In this document: piece after piece, positions 35,097 through 47,458 of the stretch | Position numbering within the stretch: the stretch's first letter is position 1 | Layout of the letters: each line of letters begins with the position of its first letter | Assembly (NCBI GenBank): GCA_028694155.1 | Contig: JAQUTY010000002.1 | Coordinates: 224,115-288,114 of the forward strand | Origin: Eubacteriales bacterium | Lineage (GTDB): Bacteria > Bacillota > Clostridia > Christensenellales > CAG-138 | Direction of reading: 5' to 3' | Length of the DNA stretch: 64,000 nt | Made by a program: the position numbers and the translations under genes | The notes under the pieces: model-generated | Seen by the model: the letters and a program-made list of their open reading frames with translations, nothing else | Databases searched by the model: none | Told to the model about the DNA's origin: nothing

Positions 35097-36788
35097 ATGG
35101 ATTGCCAAAGATCTATCGCAGAGGCGATTGCGCCGTTGTGCGGACAAACTGTCGAGGAGATACTCGGCTGGTTCGAGTGTCCAAAAAATTCCGAGATGGG
35201 GGATGTGGCTTTCCCGTGCTTCAGGCTATCAAAGAGCCTGCATCTTGCGCCTGCCACGATAGCCGAGCAGCTTAAATGCAAACTCACTTTGCCCTGCGGC
35301 GTTGCAAGGGTCGAGGCAGTATCGGGCTATCTCAACTTCTTTGTAGATACCTCCGCCATGAGCATGGGTGTATTAAACACGATTGCATGTATGGGCGATG
35401 CTTACGGCGGTTCGAGCGTTGGCGAGGGCAGGACGGTCGTGGTTGAGTTCTCCTCAATCAACATTGCAAAGCCTTTCCACATCGGGCATTTGCCCACAAC
35501 AGCGATAGGCAATTCGCTTTCACGCATCTACAAGATGCTGGGCTATAACGTGGTTAGAATCAACCATCTTGGCGACTGGGGAACGCAATTTGGCAAGATG
35601 CTCTGCGCCTATGAAAAGTGGGGCGACAGACCGATAAGTGAGTACAACGTGCGTGAGCTGGTGGCACTGTATGTCAAGTTCCATGATGAGGCGGACAAGG
35701 ACGAGAGCCTCAACGATGAGGCGCGTGCTTGGTTCCATCGTCTTGAATGCGGTGACGAACGGGCGGTCACGCTGTGGAAGCAGATGACAACAGCTACACT
35801 CAAGGACGCTTCACGAGTTTACGACCGTTTGGGCGTTGAGTTTGACAGCTATAACGGCGAGGCATTCTACGAGGACAAGATGCCTGCTATCATCAACGAG
35901 CTGAAGGAAAAGGGAATATCAAAGCTCGATCAGGGAGCGACAATCGTTGACCTTAGCGAATGGAAAATGCCGCCATGTATCATTCTAAAGAGCGATGGCA
36001 GCACGATTTATGCCACCCGTGACATAGCTGCGGCATGTTATAGAAAGAACACCTACCACTTCGATAAGTGCCTGTATGTGGTTGCCTATCAGCAGGATTT
36101 GCACTTCAGACAGTTTTTCAAGGTGCTGGAGCTTATGGGCAAGGAATGGGTCAAGGACTGCGTTCATGTGAACTTCGGCATGGTCTCCATGGAGGAGGGA
36201 ACGCTGTCAACACGCCACGGCAACGTTGTATATCTTGACGATGTTCTCAATGCTGCGGTCAACAAGACCTATGATATAATTATGGAAAAGAGTCCGGATT
36301 TGGAGGACAAAAAAGCTGCGTCTGAGGCGGTCGGCGTTGGAGCAATCGTTTGGAATGTGCTGTATAACAGCCGCATCAAGGACACATCGTTCTCGTTTGC
36401 CAAGGTGCTGAATTTTGACGGAGAGACTGGCCCATACGCACAGTATACGCACGCACGCTGCTGCTCCGTGCTTCGTAAGGCAGGCGGCTTTGACAGGGCG
36501 ACTGTCGATTGCGCAAAGCTCGATGACCCCTACTCGTGCGCTCTTATTAAAGCTCTTGACGCCTTCCCCGAACAGGTGGCGCAGGCGGCGGAGAAGTATG
36601 AACCATACCTGATTGCAAGAGCCGTAATCAGCATTTGCTCGGCTTTCAACAAGTTTTACTATGAGCAGCGCATCATGGCAGATGATGATGCCACACGCAA
36701 CGCAAGATTAGCATTGACCGATGCTACAAGACAGGTCGTTAAAAACGGATTGATGCTCTTGGGACTTCAAGCCCCGGAAAGGATGTAA
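35097..36788 (+). CDS. argS: Arginyl-tRNA synthetase
   Basis: 563 residues, class Ia synthetase that charges tRNA-Arg. Order: N-terminal Add-1 domain (about 1-105), catalytic core with the HIGH motif in [15 protein letters not shown], the KMSKS-equivalent LSTRHGNVV, and the DALR anticodon-binding domain ending in the typical APERM C terminus. GAGGTG precedes the ATG. serS follows with 1 nt between. Confidence 0.96.
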   Translation: MDCQRSIAEAIAPLCGQTVEEILGWFECPKNSEMGDVAFPCFRLSKSLHLAPATIAEQLKCKLTLPCGVARVEAVSGYLNFFVDTSAMSMGVLNTIACMGDAYGGSSVGEGRTVVVEFSSINIAKPFHIGHLPTTAIGNSLSRIYKMLGYNVVRINHLGDWGTQFGKMLCAYEKWGDRPISEYNVRELVALYVKFHDEADKDESLNDEARAWFHRLECGDERAVTLWKQMTTATLKDASRVYDRLGVEFDSYNGEAFYEDKMPAIINELKEKGISKLDQGATIVDLSEWKMPPCIILKSDGSTIYATRDIAAACYRKNTYHFDKCLYVVAYQQDLHFRQFFKVLELMGKEWVKDCVHVNFGMVSMEEGTLSTRHGNVVYLDDVLNAAVNKTYDIIMEKSPDLEDKKAASEAVGVGAIVWNVLYNSRIKDTSFSFAKVLNFDGETGPYAQYTHARCCSVLRKAGGFDRATVDCAKLDDPYSCALIKALDAFPEQVAQAAEKYEPYLIARAVISICSAFNKFYYEQRIMADDDATRNARLALTDATRQVVKNGLMLLGLQAPERM

Positions 36789-36789
36789 T

Positions 36790-38058
36790 ATGTTAGATAT
36801 CAAGAGAATTAGGCAGAACCCGCAGGAATTGGTCGAGGCAATGCAGCATCGGCGCAACAAGGGGGCAGACGTCACCGCATTTTTGGAGATGGACGAACGC
36901 CGCCGCAGCATCATGTGGGACGTTGAAAACAAGAAGTCGCTCAGAAACATCACCTCCAAATCCATCGGATTGAAGCAATCTAGGGGCGAGGACGCCACAG
37001 AGGATAAAGAGAAGATGCGCACACTGGGCGATGAGATAAAGGCACTGGATGCCGAGCTTGCCGAGCTTGAAGATAGGATTAAGGACTTTCTCTACAAGAT
37101 TCCCAACATTCCCCATTCGAGCGTACCCGTGGGCGCAGATGATACAGAGAACGTGGAGATGCGCCGTTGGGGAGAGCCACAAAAGTTCGAGTTCGAACCG
37201 CAGGCACACTGGGATATAGGCACCAACCTCAACATTTTGGACTTCGCTTCTGCAGGCAAAATTACGGGTGCAAGGTTCACGGTCTACCGTGCTTTGGGCG
37301 CAAGGCTCGAACGTGCAATCATCTCCTACTACTTAGATACGCATACCAGCAATGGTTATACTGAGATACTGCCGCCTTACATGGTCAATCGTGACAGCAT
37401 GACGGGAACCGGACAGCTGCCCAAGTTTGAGGAGGATGCGTTCAAGGTTGCCAACACCGACTATTTTCTCATTCCCACCGCCGAGGTTCCCGTTACAAAC
37501 CTTCACCGTGGGGACATTCTTGAGATTGAGGATATGCCCGTGAAGTATTGCGCCTATTCGGCTTGCTTCCGTTCCGAGGCAGGCAGCGCAGGACGAGACA
37601 CGAGGGGACTCATCAGACAGCACCAGTTCAACAAGGTCGAGCTGGTCAAGTTCGCACTTCCCGAAAAGAGCTATGAGGAGCTTGAGAGCTTGACCCACGA
37701 TGCCGAGCGTGTTCTTCAGGGCTTAGGTCTTCCGTATCGTGTGGTGGTTCTGTCCACGGGTGATTTAGGGTTCAGCTCCGCAAAGACCTACGACATCGAA
37801 GTGTGGATGCCCAGCTATGGCAGATATGTTGAAATATCCTCCTGCTCGAATTTTGAGGACTTTCAGGCTAGGCGCGCCAACATTCGCTTCCGCAGAGCAA
37901 AGACGCTCAAGCCGGAGCTCGTTCACACACTCAACGGAAGCGGCGTTGCCATAGGCAGAACCGTTGCCGCCATATTGGAGAACTACCAGCAGGCGGACGG
38001 CTCCGTCATCGTCCCCAAAGCTCTGCGCCCCTACATGGGAGTTGACGTCATCAAATAA
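36790..38058 (+). CDS. serS: Seryl-tRNA synthetase
   Basis: 422 residues, class II synthetase. N-terminal antiparallel coiled-coil arm (about 25-105), motif 2 around [29 protein letters not shown], motif 3 around [21 protein letters not shown] terminator hairpin follows. Cotranscribed with argS. Confidence 0.97.
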   Translation: MLDIKRIRQNPQELVEAMQHRRNKGADVTAFLEMDERRRSIMWDVENKKSLRNITSKSIGLKQSRGEDATEDKEKMRTLGDEIKALDAELAELEDRIKDFLYKIPNIPHSSVPVGADDTENVEMRRWGEPQKFEFEPQAHWDIGTNLNILDFASAGKITGARFTVYRALGARLERAIISYYLDTHTSNGYTEILPPYMVNRDSMTGTGQLPKFEEDAFKVANTDYFLIPTAEVPVTNLHRGDILEIEDMPVKYCAYSACFRSEAGSAGRDTRGLIRQHQFNKVELVKFALPEKSYEELESLTHDAERVLQGLGLPYRVVVLSTGDLGFSSAKTYDIEVWMPSYGRYVEISSCSNFEDFQARRANIRFRRAKTLKPELVHTLNGSGVAIGRTVAAILENYQQADGSVIVPKALRPYMGVDVIK

Positions 38059-38081
38059 TCTAGGGGATTTTAATCAACAAA

Positions 38082-38110
38082 AAGCCGTCTCGTGTGAGAC
38101 GGCTTCTTGC
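38082..38110 (+). terminator. Terminator of argS-serS
   Basis: Perfect 10-bp stem aagccgtctc/gagacggctt with loop gtgt (38082-38105), followed by a moderately T-rich stretch. Confidence 0.8.
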
Positions 38111-38209
38111 TTTAGGAAGATATACTACAGGGGGTAAATCACATTGTCATTACCCAAACTATATACTAACAATGTGCCATAAGTGCAACCTAAAATCGTT
38201 ATTTTTGTG

Positions 38210-38941
38210 TCATTTTGATGTGTATTCGATTATTGCAGCCGCCATAAACTCCGCTGTACCCTCGCCGTTTTGGTCCAAGTATGCCATAAATCGCTCGTCC
38301 CCAACGTACATTTGACCCAAACAGGCAAGTATTGGCTTGCTGCAATCATAAAATTTTGAGGTGATGTACTGCTGCCACATGGCAACTAAGGACTGCGCCT
38401 TTTCGCCTGACGGATCGAGATTTTTGCAAGCTGCAAACTCCTTGAGAATTTCTTCGCCCTGTGCGTCAATAGCGTTCCAGCTCTCGTTGTTATAGCCCTT
38501 AGTTCGCTCCTCAAATTGGCAATACTCTTTTGTATTGCCCCAGCGTTGCTGCACTTCTTTTGCGTACTTTTTGCGCTCCGCCTCTATTTTTGATACGTCA
38601 AATTCCTTAAAACTCATTTCTCTTTCTCCTTTCATTGTGTCATCTACCAGCCGAATCAGCCCATCTATGTGGTCGCGCTTCAGCTCCAGCATCGACCTGT
38701 GCTTTTTGAGTGCGTCCAATCTGTCATAATTGGGCGAATCCAATATTCCCCTGATTTCCTTCAGCGAAAACCCCAGCTCACGGAAGAACAATATCTGCTG
38801 CAAGCGATTTAGCTCCTCATGCTCGTACACACGGTAGCCTGCCTCGGTCACGTTCTTTGGACACAGCAGCCCAATCGCATCCCAGTGATGCAAGGCACGC
38901 ACAGTTACGCCCGTTAGCCTTGATACCTCACCAATTTTCAT
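38210..38941 (-). CDS. MerR family regulator with TipAS-type domain
   Basis: 243 residues. N-terminal MerR HTH (KIGEVSRLTGVTVRALHHWDAIGLL), dimerisation helix (about 75-110), then a TipAS antibiotic-recognition domain (about 120-243). Members such as TipAL and Mta respond to drugs and activate export genes. No target promoter is adjacent. GGAGG lies before the ATG. Confidence 0.92.
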   Translation of the reverse strand: MKIGEVSRLTGVTVRALHHWDAIGLLCPKNVTEAGYRVYEHEELNRLQQILFFRELGFSLKEIRGILDSPNYDRLDALKKHRSMLELKRDHIDGLIRLVDDTMKGEREMSFKEFDVSKIEAERKKYAKEVQQRWGNTKEYCQFEERTKGYNNESWNAIDAQGEEILKEFAACKNLDPSGEKAQSLVAMWQQYITSKFYDCSKPILACLGQMYVGDERFMAYLDQNGEGTAEFMAAAIIEYTSK

Positions 38942-39032
38942 GTTTCCACCTCCTTATGCACACAGGATAAACCATAACGTAACGTCAGAGTCAAGACATT
39001 TTCCAAAAAAATCAGATTTTTTCAGTTTTTGC

Positions 39033-39066
39033 AAAAAAAAGACCCGATGCTTTGAAGTATCGGGTC
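39033..39066 (-). terminator. Terminator of the tdh-kbl-lipoprotein operon
   Basis: gacccgatgc/gtatcgggtc stem (39041-39050 with 39057-39066) followed on the minus strand by eight T residues. Confidence 0.85.
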
Positions 39067-39090
39067 TGTTGACATTAGTCTGAATTGGAT

Positions 39091-39396
39091 TTAACCGCCG
39101 TGTGCGGCGCAATACATTTGGCTTACACGGCGAGCCGTGCAGCCCTCCTGCAAACACACATGCTGATTGCATAGCCCTCCGACAAAGGCGGTGTTGAAGC
39201 ACCCTTCAACAAGGCAATATTGAACCTGCTCATAGGACACGGGGGTATGACGGGCGCAGTAGTTCGTGCCATCAACGCAATATTCATAGCAATCGGGATA
39301 ACTGCAGTAGACCGAAGGCGCAGACTCATTAAACATATCGCAGCCCACAAATACGAGCAACAGCAGTACCAAAAGAAATGCAAGCGTTGCTTTCAT
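39091..39396 (-). CDS. Small Cys-rich lipoprotein with three C-C-C-H finger-like repeats
   Basis: 101 residues. Hydrophobic signal and a likely lipobox, FVGC (Cys19). The rest holds three units: C-x4-C-x10-C-x2-H, C-x4-C-x9-C-x2-H and C-x4-C-x9-C-x2-H (for example CLVEGC, LCNQH, CLQEGC, YCAAH), ending in HGG. The spacing resembles the WRKY19-like or related treble-clef zinc fingers, placed here outside the membrane. The ATG directly follows the kbl stop codon, so it is the third gene of the tdh-kbl operon and is followed by a terminator. Function unknown. Confidence 0.75.
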   Translation of the reverse strand: MKATLAFLLVLLLLVFVGCDMFNESAPSVYCSYPDCYEYCVDGTNYCARHTPVSYEQVQYCLVEGCFNTAFVGGLCNQHVCLQEGCTARRVSQMYCAAHGG

Positions 39397-40578
39397 TTAC
39401 AGTCCCATTTCCTCCTTGACTTCCCCAAAGCAGCGGATAGCAAAATCGAGATCCTCCTTGGTGTGACCTGCGGAAATCTGGGTGCGGATTCTTGCCTTGC
39501 CCATGGGGACTACGGGGTAGCAGAAGCCAATGACGTACACGCCCTTTTCAAGCATACGGCGAGCAAATTCCTGCGCCGTTCTTGCATCATAGAGCATGAC
39601 GGGTACTATTGGGTGAGTTGAGGCAGGAATATCAAAGCCCAGCTTTTCCATTTGCGAACGGAAATACTTTGTGTTTGCTTCAACACGGTCACGAAGCTCG
39701 GTGCTGCGGTTGAGAATTTCAAGAGTTTTGAGACTTGCAGCACAGATTGCCGGAGCAAGGGTGTTGGAGAACAGATAGGGGCGTGAACGCTGGCGAAGCA
39801 GGTCGATGATGCGCTTGGAAGCTGCCGTATAGCCACCCGATGCGCCGCCCATCGCCTTGCCCAACGTGCCTGTAATAATATCGACACGACCCATTACGCC
39901 GCAGAACTCGTGAGAACCTCTGCCGTGCTCGCCCATAAAGCCCACAGCGTGACTGTCGTCCACCATGACAAGAGCGTCATATTCCTCGGCAAGGTCGCAA
40001 ATACCCTTGAGGTTTGCAATAAAGCCGTCCATGGAGAAAACGCCATCGGTGGCGATAAGCTTTATGCGAGCGTCCTTGGCTGCTTCAAGCTGCACACGCA
40101 GGTCGTCCATGTTATTGTTCTTGTAGCGGAAACGCTTTGCCTTGCAAAGACGCACACCGTCAATGATGCTTGCATGGTTCAGCTCATCGGAAATAATCGC
40201 ATCGTCCGCACCTAAAAGAGTTTCGAACAGACCGCCGTTTGCATCAAAGCAGGAGGAATAGAGGATTGCGTCCTCCATGCCCAAAAACTCTGCCAGCTTG
40301 CGCTCAAGCTCCTTGTGAATCTGCTGAGTACCGCAGATGAAGCGCACGGAGGACAGCCCAAAGCCCCACTTATCGTAGGACGCTTTTGCAGCGGAGATAA
40401 GCTCGGCATTGTTGGAAAGACCCAGATAGTTGTTGGCGCACATATTCAAAACGCCGTTCTTTTGAGTGGTGTCGATGCGAGCCTTCTGCGGTGTTGTGAT
40501 GATGCGCTCGTCCTTGTAGGTGCCTGCCTGCTCGATAGCCTCAAGCTCGGTTTCAAAATAGTTATATGCCTTTTTCAT
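39397..40578 (-). CDS. kbl: Glycine C-acetyltransferase (2-amino-3-ketobutyrate CoA ligase)
   Basis: 393 residues, PLP enzyme of the alpha-oxoamine synthase family; splits 2-amino-3-oxobutyrate with CoA into glycine and acetyl-CoA. Motifs: [10 protein letters not shown] (about 47-56), [17 protein letters not shown] (PLP-contacting Asp and His) and [14 protein letters not shown] with the Schiff-base Lys. It starts 3 nt after tdh, whose product supplies its substrate. Confidence 0.95.
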   Translation of the reverse strand: MKKAYNYFETELEAIEQAGTYKDERIITTPQKARIDTTQKNGVLNMCANNYLGLSNNAELISAAKASYDKWGFGLSSVRFICGTQQIHKELERKLAEFLGMEDAILYSSCFDANGGLFETLLGADDAIISDELNHASIIDGVRLCKAKRFRYKNNNMDDLRVQLEAAKDARIKLIATDGVFSMDGFIANLKGICDLAEEYDALVMVDDSHAVGFMGEHGRGSHEFCGVMGRVDIITGTLGKAMGGASGGYTAASKRIIDLLRQRSRPYLFSNTLAPAICAASLKTLEILNRSTELRDRVEANTKYFRSQMEKLGFDIPASTHPIVPVMLYDARTAQEFARRMLEKGVYVIGFCYPVVPMGKARIRTQISAGHTKEDLDFAIRCFGEVKEEMGL

Positions 40579-40581
40579 GCT

Positions 40582-41625
40582 CTAGTCCTCCCAAGACAGA
40601 ATCACTTTGCCGGACTTGCCGCTGTTCATGGCGGCAAAGCCCTCCTCGTAATCGGTATACTTAAAACGGTGGGTTATTACAGGGTGCAGGTCAAGACCTG
40701 CCTCAACCGTTGCCATCATTTTATACCAAGTTTCATACATGCGCCTGCCGTATATGCCCTGAAGCGTCAAGCCCTTGAATATCACATCGTTCCAGTCTAT
40801 GCTCGTGCCGGGACCTGCAATGCCCAACAGGGCGCACTTGCCACCGTTGCGCATGAGCTTTAGCATTTGATTGAGCGCAGCACCGTTGCCACTCATCTCA
40901 AGACCCACGTCAAAGCCCTCGATGATGTTTTGCGCCTTCATGGCGTCCTCAACGGTCTGCGTTTTGAGGTTGACGGTCGCAGTTGCGCCCATCTTCTTTG
41001 CAAGGTCAAGACGGTAATCATTTACATCCGTCACTACTATGCGCCGTGCGCCGCTGTGGGCGCATATGCCTGCCGCCATTATGCCGATGGGGCCTGCACC
41101 TGTTATAAGAACGTCCTCGCCGATGACGTCAAACATCGTTGCCGTGTGGAAGGCGTTGCCGTAGGCATCGAAGAAGGATACTATGTCCTCGTCAATGCCA
41201 TCGGGAATTACTATTACGTTGGTTGCAGGAATGGCTAGATACTGTGCAAATGCGCCGTTGCGCTGGACGCCCACACCCTTTGTGTCCTTGCACCATTGTC
41301 CGTTGCCTGCTCTGCAGTTGCGGCAGCGACCGCAAACGATGTGACCCTCGCCCGAAACAATCTGCCCTACATGATAGCCTGTGACGCCTGCGCCGATGGC
41401 AGCAATCTGACCAACATACTCGTGACCTGCCACAAGAGGCGGCTTAATCGTCTTTTGACTCCACGGATCCCAGTTGTAGATATGTACGTCCGTTCCGCAA
41501 ATTGCGGTCTTGTGAATCTTTATGAGCACCTCGCCAATGCCCACCTCGGGAACGGGAACCTGCATGAGCTTCAAACCCTTGCCTGCTTCCGTTTTAACTA
41601 ATGCGTCCATCATTTTAGGTATCAT
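40582..41625 (-). CDS. tdh: L-threonine 3-dehydrogenase
   Basis: 347 residues, zinc-containing medium-chain dehydrogenase that oxidises threonine with NAD+. Catalytic zinc residues lie in [15 protein letters not shown] and GHEYVGQIA; the structural zinc in [15 protein letters not shown]; the Rossmann turn in [20 protein letters not shown] precedes the ATG. First gene of the tdh-kbl operon. Confidence 0.96.
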   Translation of the reverse strand: MIPKMMDALVKTEAGKGLKLMQVPVPEVGIGEVLIKIHKTAICGTDVHIYNWDPWSQKTIKPPLVAGHEYVGQIAAIGAGVTGYHVGQIVSGEGHIVCGRCRNCRAGNGQWCKDTKGVGVQRNGAFAQYLAIPATNVIVIPDGIDEDIVSFFDAYGNAFHTATMFDVIGEDVLITGAGPIGIMAAGICAHSGARRIVVTDVNDYRLDLAKKMGATATVNLKTQTVEDAMKAQNIIEGFDVGLEMSGNGAALNQMLKLMRNGGKCALLGIAGPGTSIDWNDVIFKGLTLQGIYGRRMYETWYKMMATVEAGLDLHPVITHRFKYTDYEEGFAAMNSGKSGKVILSWED

Positions 41626-41657
41626 ATTTAAGCCTCCACGCTAATTTTGATAGCTAC

Positions 41658-41686
41658 ATTATATCCCTGTGGAGGGGCTGTTTCAA
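41658..41686 (-). promoter_or_regulatory. Promoter of tdh-kbl
   Basis: TTGAAA (41686-41681), 17-bp spacer, TATAAT (41663-41658) on the minus strand. No glycine riboswitch fold is seen in the short leader. Confidence 0.65.
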
Positions 41687-41737
41687 TGAAATACGGAAAT
41701 ATATTATTGCTGCACCGCCATTTCTGCTGATTGGCGG

Positions 41738-42658
41738 TTAAATTGCCTCCGAAATTCCAAGCAAAATAATACCTGCCATAACGAGGGCTACGGTGAAGTA
41801 TTGCGCTCGGGTCAGCTTTTCCTTTAGGAAAATGCGTGAGAGAATGACCGAAACGATGCTGTAAGAGGCAATCATTGGTGCGGCAACGATGGCATATCCA
41901 CTCATGGCATAGACGTATACGAGCTGCCCGGCAGTTTCAAAAAGGGCGGCGCAGGCACGGTCACGCTGCTTGATAACGGTGAAGGATTGTTTCTTTATCA
42001 GCACAACATAGATAAACAGAATGATGGCCACAAGCAGGAAGGTCAGCTCGTAGGAGGTGTTGGCGACCGTTTCGATGCTTTCCTCGGTCACGCCCACAAG
42101 GGGGGTGGTTGCTATGTCGTCAAGATAGAAGGCGTCAAAGAAGGTTCCGCCTGCGTCAATGATGCAGTAGGCAACGGGCAGAAGAAAAGCAAGCGTAGAT
42201 ACTCGATATTTTTTGTCCTTGGCATCGACCATGTCCTTGCGCTTTTGATGGTCGAGCATACCCAGAAGAAACACACCCAAGCACATGAAAATGACAGCGG
42301 TGGAGGATAGAGCGTCCATCGTCTGTCCCAATACCAAAAGGCACAGTATGCACACCAACGCCCCCGATGTGTTCTGCACCGGCGAGCTGACGGACAGCTC
42401 CAAATAGCGTAAACCAAGGTAGCCAACGGTCATCGACAGAATGTACATCAGCGACACGGGCGCATAGTAGAGCAGGTTGATAAAGTTGTAATCAATATCG
42501 GTAAAGATGAGAACGCAAATTGCGTGTATGCCCATGATAAAGCCCACAACGATGGTGGTCTTTAGATGGCTGTACTTCTCATCGGTTGCACTTCGCTTAT
42601 AAAATACGTCGGCAACACCCCAACTGAGGGTCGCAAGCAGAGCAAACAAGAACCACAT
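41738..42658 (-). CDS. EamA/DMT family permease
   Basis: 306 residues with two EamA repeats (about 1-130 and 150-306), ten hydrophobic segments. Substrate unknown. It is the last gene of a deoD-ridA-DMT operon, 7 nt after ridA, so a nucleoside, base or amino acid is a reasonable guess only. Confidence 0.85.
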   Translation of the reverse strand: MWFLFALLATLSWGVADVFYKRSATDEKYSHLKTTIVVGFIMGIHAICVLIFTDIDYNFINLLYYAPVSLMYILSMTVGYLGLRYLELSVSSPVQNTSGALVCILCLLVLGQTMDALSSTAVIFMCLGVFLLGMLDHQKRKDMVDAKDKKYRVSTLAFLLPVAYCIIDAGGTFFDAFYLDDIATTPLVGVTEESIETVANTSYELTFLLVAIILFIYVVLIKKQSFTVIKQRDRACAALFETAGQLVYVYAMSGYAIVAAPMIASYSIVSVILSRIFLKEKLTRAQYFTVALVMAGIILLGISEAI

Positions 42659-42665
42659 AGCTTAT

Positions 42666-43055
42666 TTAGTTCTCCTGCTTTACGGCAATCGCCTCTATCT
42701 CGATGCGAGCATTCTTTGGCAGACGTGCGACCTCAACGGCGGCTCTTGCAGGCAGTCCTTGGGTGAAATACTCGGAGTAGACAGCGTTCATGGCGGCAAA
42801 ATCATTCATGTCGCTCAGGTAGACCGTTGTTTTTACAACATCGCAAAGAGAGCAGCCTGCGGCATTTAGGATAGCGATGACGTTCTTTATGCTCTGATGC
42901 GTAAGCTCCTCGATGGTATCGCCGGCAAAAGAGCCAGTTTGGGGGTTTACAGGAAGCTGACCCGATACAAACACGAGCGAGCCTGAGCAAGCCACGCCCT
43001 GCGAGTAAGGGCCGATTGCGGCAGGCGCATTCGGCGTCGATATTAGCTTTTTCAT
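42666..43055 (-). CDS. ridA: RidA/YjgF family enamine/imine deaminase
   Basis: 129 residues, trimeric enzyme that hydrolyses reactive 2-aminoacrylate-type intermediates of PLP enzymes. Signature: APAAIGPYSQGV near the N terminus, FVSGQLPVNPQTG, and the C-terminal active-site PARAAVEVARLPKNARIEIEAIA with the key Arg. Length is typical. It lies 4 nt after deoD. Confidence 0.95.
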   Translation of the reverse strand: MKKLISTPNAPAAIGPYSQGVACSGSLVFVSGQLPVNPQTGSFAGDTIEELTHQSIKNVIAILNAAGCSLCDVVKTTVYLSDMNDFAAMNAVYSEYFTQGLPARAAVEVARLPKNARIEIEAIAVKQEN

Positions 43056-43059
43056 GGGC

Positions 43060-43776
43060 TTAGTCCTCTGCGATTGAAAGAGCGACCTTCATCATGTCGT
43101 GGAAGGCATTTTGACGCTGCTCGGCAGTAGTCTCCCTGCCATTTTCGATGAGGTCGGAGATTGTGCAGATGCAAAGTGCCTTCTTGCCGGCACGAGCAGC
43201 ATTCATGTACAGGGCGGCAGCCTCCATCTCAACTGCAAGCACGCCCATCTTGCGCCACTGCAGCGCCGAGAGGGAATCGTCATAGAAGCAATCGGAGGAG
43301 AGAACGTTGCCCACCATGTGCCTAAGACCACGCTTCTCACATTCTTCAACCGCTTTGCGGAGCAGGGAGAAGTCAGCAATGGGCGCAAAGGTGCCGGGCA
43401 GACGATATTGGTTTGCAAAGGAGGAATTGGTGCAGGCTCCCGAAGCAATGACTATGTCAAACAGATCGAGGTCGGGGTGTATTGCGCCTGCCGAGCCGAT
43501 GCGGATAATGTTTTCCACGCCAAAGGTGTTATATAGCTCGTAGGAATAGATGCCAATGGACGGAATTCCCATGCCGCTTGCCATAACGGAGATGCGCTTG
43601 CCCTCAAAGGTGCCGGTATAGCCGTGGATTCCACGAACATTGTTGACAAGCTCGGGATTTTCAAGATATGTCTCGGCAATCATTTTGGCTCGAAGGGGAT
43701 CTCCGGGCATAAGGACGGTTTTTGCAAAGTCCTCAGGGCTGCATGCAATATGCGGTGTAAGGTTAGCAGGTTTCAT
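43060..43776 (-). CDS. deoD: Purine-nucleoside phosphorylase (DeoD type)
   Basis: 238 residues; phosphorolysis of purine (deoxy)nucleosides. Family blocks: MPGDPLRAKMIAE (phosphate-binding Arg), GMGIPSIGIYSYEL, RIGSAGAI and VEMEAAALY, with catalytic Asp in CTISDLI. Hexameric DeoD length. GAGGAGG lies upstream of the ATG. Confidence 0.96.
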   Translation of the reverse strand: MKPANLTPHIACSPEDFAKTVLMPGDPLRAKMIAETYLENPELVNNVRGIHGYTGTFEGKRISVMASGMGIPSIGIYSYELYNTFGVENIIRIGSAGAIHPDLDLFDIVIASGACTNSSFANQYRLPGTFAPIADFSLLRKAVEECEKRGLRHMVGNVLSSDCFYDDSLSALQWRKMGVLAVEMEAAALYMNAARAGKKALCICTISDLIENGRETTAEQRQNAFHDMMKVALSIAED

Positions 43777-43806
43777 AGTTCATTCCTCCTCATAATTCAT
43801 CAGCTT

Positions 43807-43835
43807 ATTTTAGCACGAAAATGACGACAGCGCAA
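43807..43835 (-). promoter_or_regulatory. Promoter of deoD-ridA-DMT
   Basis: TTGCGC (43835-43830), 17-bp spacer, TAAAAT (43812-43807) with TGC before the -10. Confidence 0.55.
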
Positions 43836-43837
43836 GA

Positions 43838-43975
43838 CTACCGCTGCTTAATTCTAAGCACGATTGCCAAGACGATTCCAACGGCGAGCATCAACGACCA
43901 GAAGATGTACTCACCGATGTGATTGGCACTTAGATAATCGGCTGCTGACAGCACAAAAGACAATAGATTGTTCAT
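43838..43975 (-). CDS. Small single-pass membrane protein (45 aa)
   Basis: The ATG at 43975 follows AAAGGAG at 6 nt. The 45 residues start MNNLLSF and contain one hydrophobic helix (about 22-40) and a basic tail LRIKQR. The longer reading frame to 44029 has no ribosome site. No known family is recognised. Confidence 0.55.
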   Translation of the reverse strand: MNNLLSFVLSAADYLSANHIGEYIFWSLMLAVGIVLAIVLRIKQR

Positions 43976-44070
43976 GCAACACTCCTTTTGAAAGTATTGT
44001 ACCCAATATCGAGGAATAAAACACATCATTTGGGCGCAAGCTAAACAAAACTAAAAAGGAGGTTAATAAT

Positions 44071-44238
44071 ATGGATAAGAACAAAGGACATCAGTGCATA
44101 GGCTGCGAGGTCACAAGCTGCGACCACAACAAGCGTGGCTGTGAATGCGATTTGGACAGCATCACCATTCGCCCCTCGTGCAACTGTCACAGCGGCAGTG
44201 CAGATGAAAGTATGTGTGCAAGCTACCAAGCAAAGTAA
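44071..44238 (+). CDS. DUF1540 family Cys-rich small protein
   Basis: 55 residues beginning MDKNKGHQCIGCEVTSCDHN. The CxxCxxxxC core and later CECD and CNCH match DUF1540, a small metal-binding-type family frequent in Clostridia. AAAAAGGAGG lies 8 nt before the ATG and a strong terminator follows, so this is a real monocistronic gene despite its size. Confidence 0.85.
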   Translation: MDKNKGHQCIGCEVTSCDHNKRGCECDLDSITIRPSCNCHSGSADESMCASYQAK

Positions 44239-44252
44239 AAAAGTAATGTGAA

Positions 44253-44278
44253 AGCCTTCATATAGAGGGCTTTTTTTT
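44253..44278 (+). terminator. Terminator of the DUF1540 gene
   Basis: agccttc (44253-44259) pairs with gagggct (44265-44271), followed by eight T residues. Confidence 0.88.
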
Positions 44279-44343
44279 CGCCTGTTTTTCTGGTGTTTTT
44301 CATTCAAAATCCATTTTTTTCACTATTTATTTCTATATTATTA

Positions 44344-44372
44344 TTTACAAAAAGAGTTGATTGTGATATACT
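44344..44372 (+). promoter_or_regulatory. Promoter of recF-gyrB-gyrA-cca
   Basis: TTTACA (44344-44349), 17-bp spacer, TATACT (44367-44372) with TGA before it. Confidence 0.65.
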
Positions 44373-44399
44373 ACACTAGGTTATATTGGAGGAATGTGT

Positions 44400-47449
<3,050 letters not shown>

Positions 47450-47458
47450 AGGTAGACT

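Noticed and set aside
41626..41737. Glycine riboswitch before tdh-kbl
   Set aside because: No tandem aptamer sequence is seen and the leader from the predicted start is about 25 nt.
44041..44307. 88-codon minus-strand frame over the DUF1540 gene
   Set aside because: The plus-strand gene has a strong ribosome site, a conserved Cys pattern and a terminator, so the opposite frame is a shadow.
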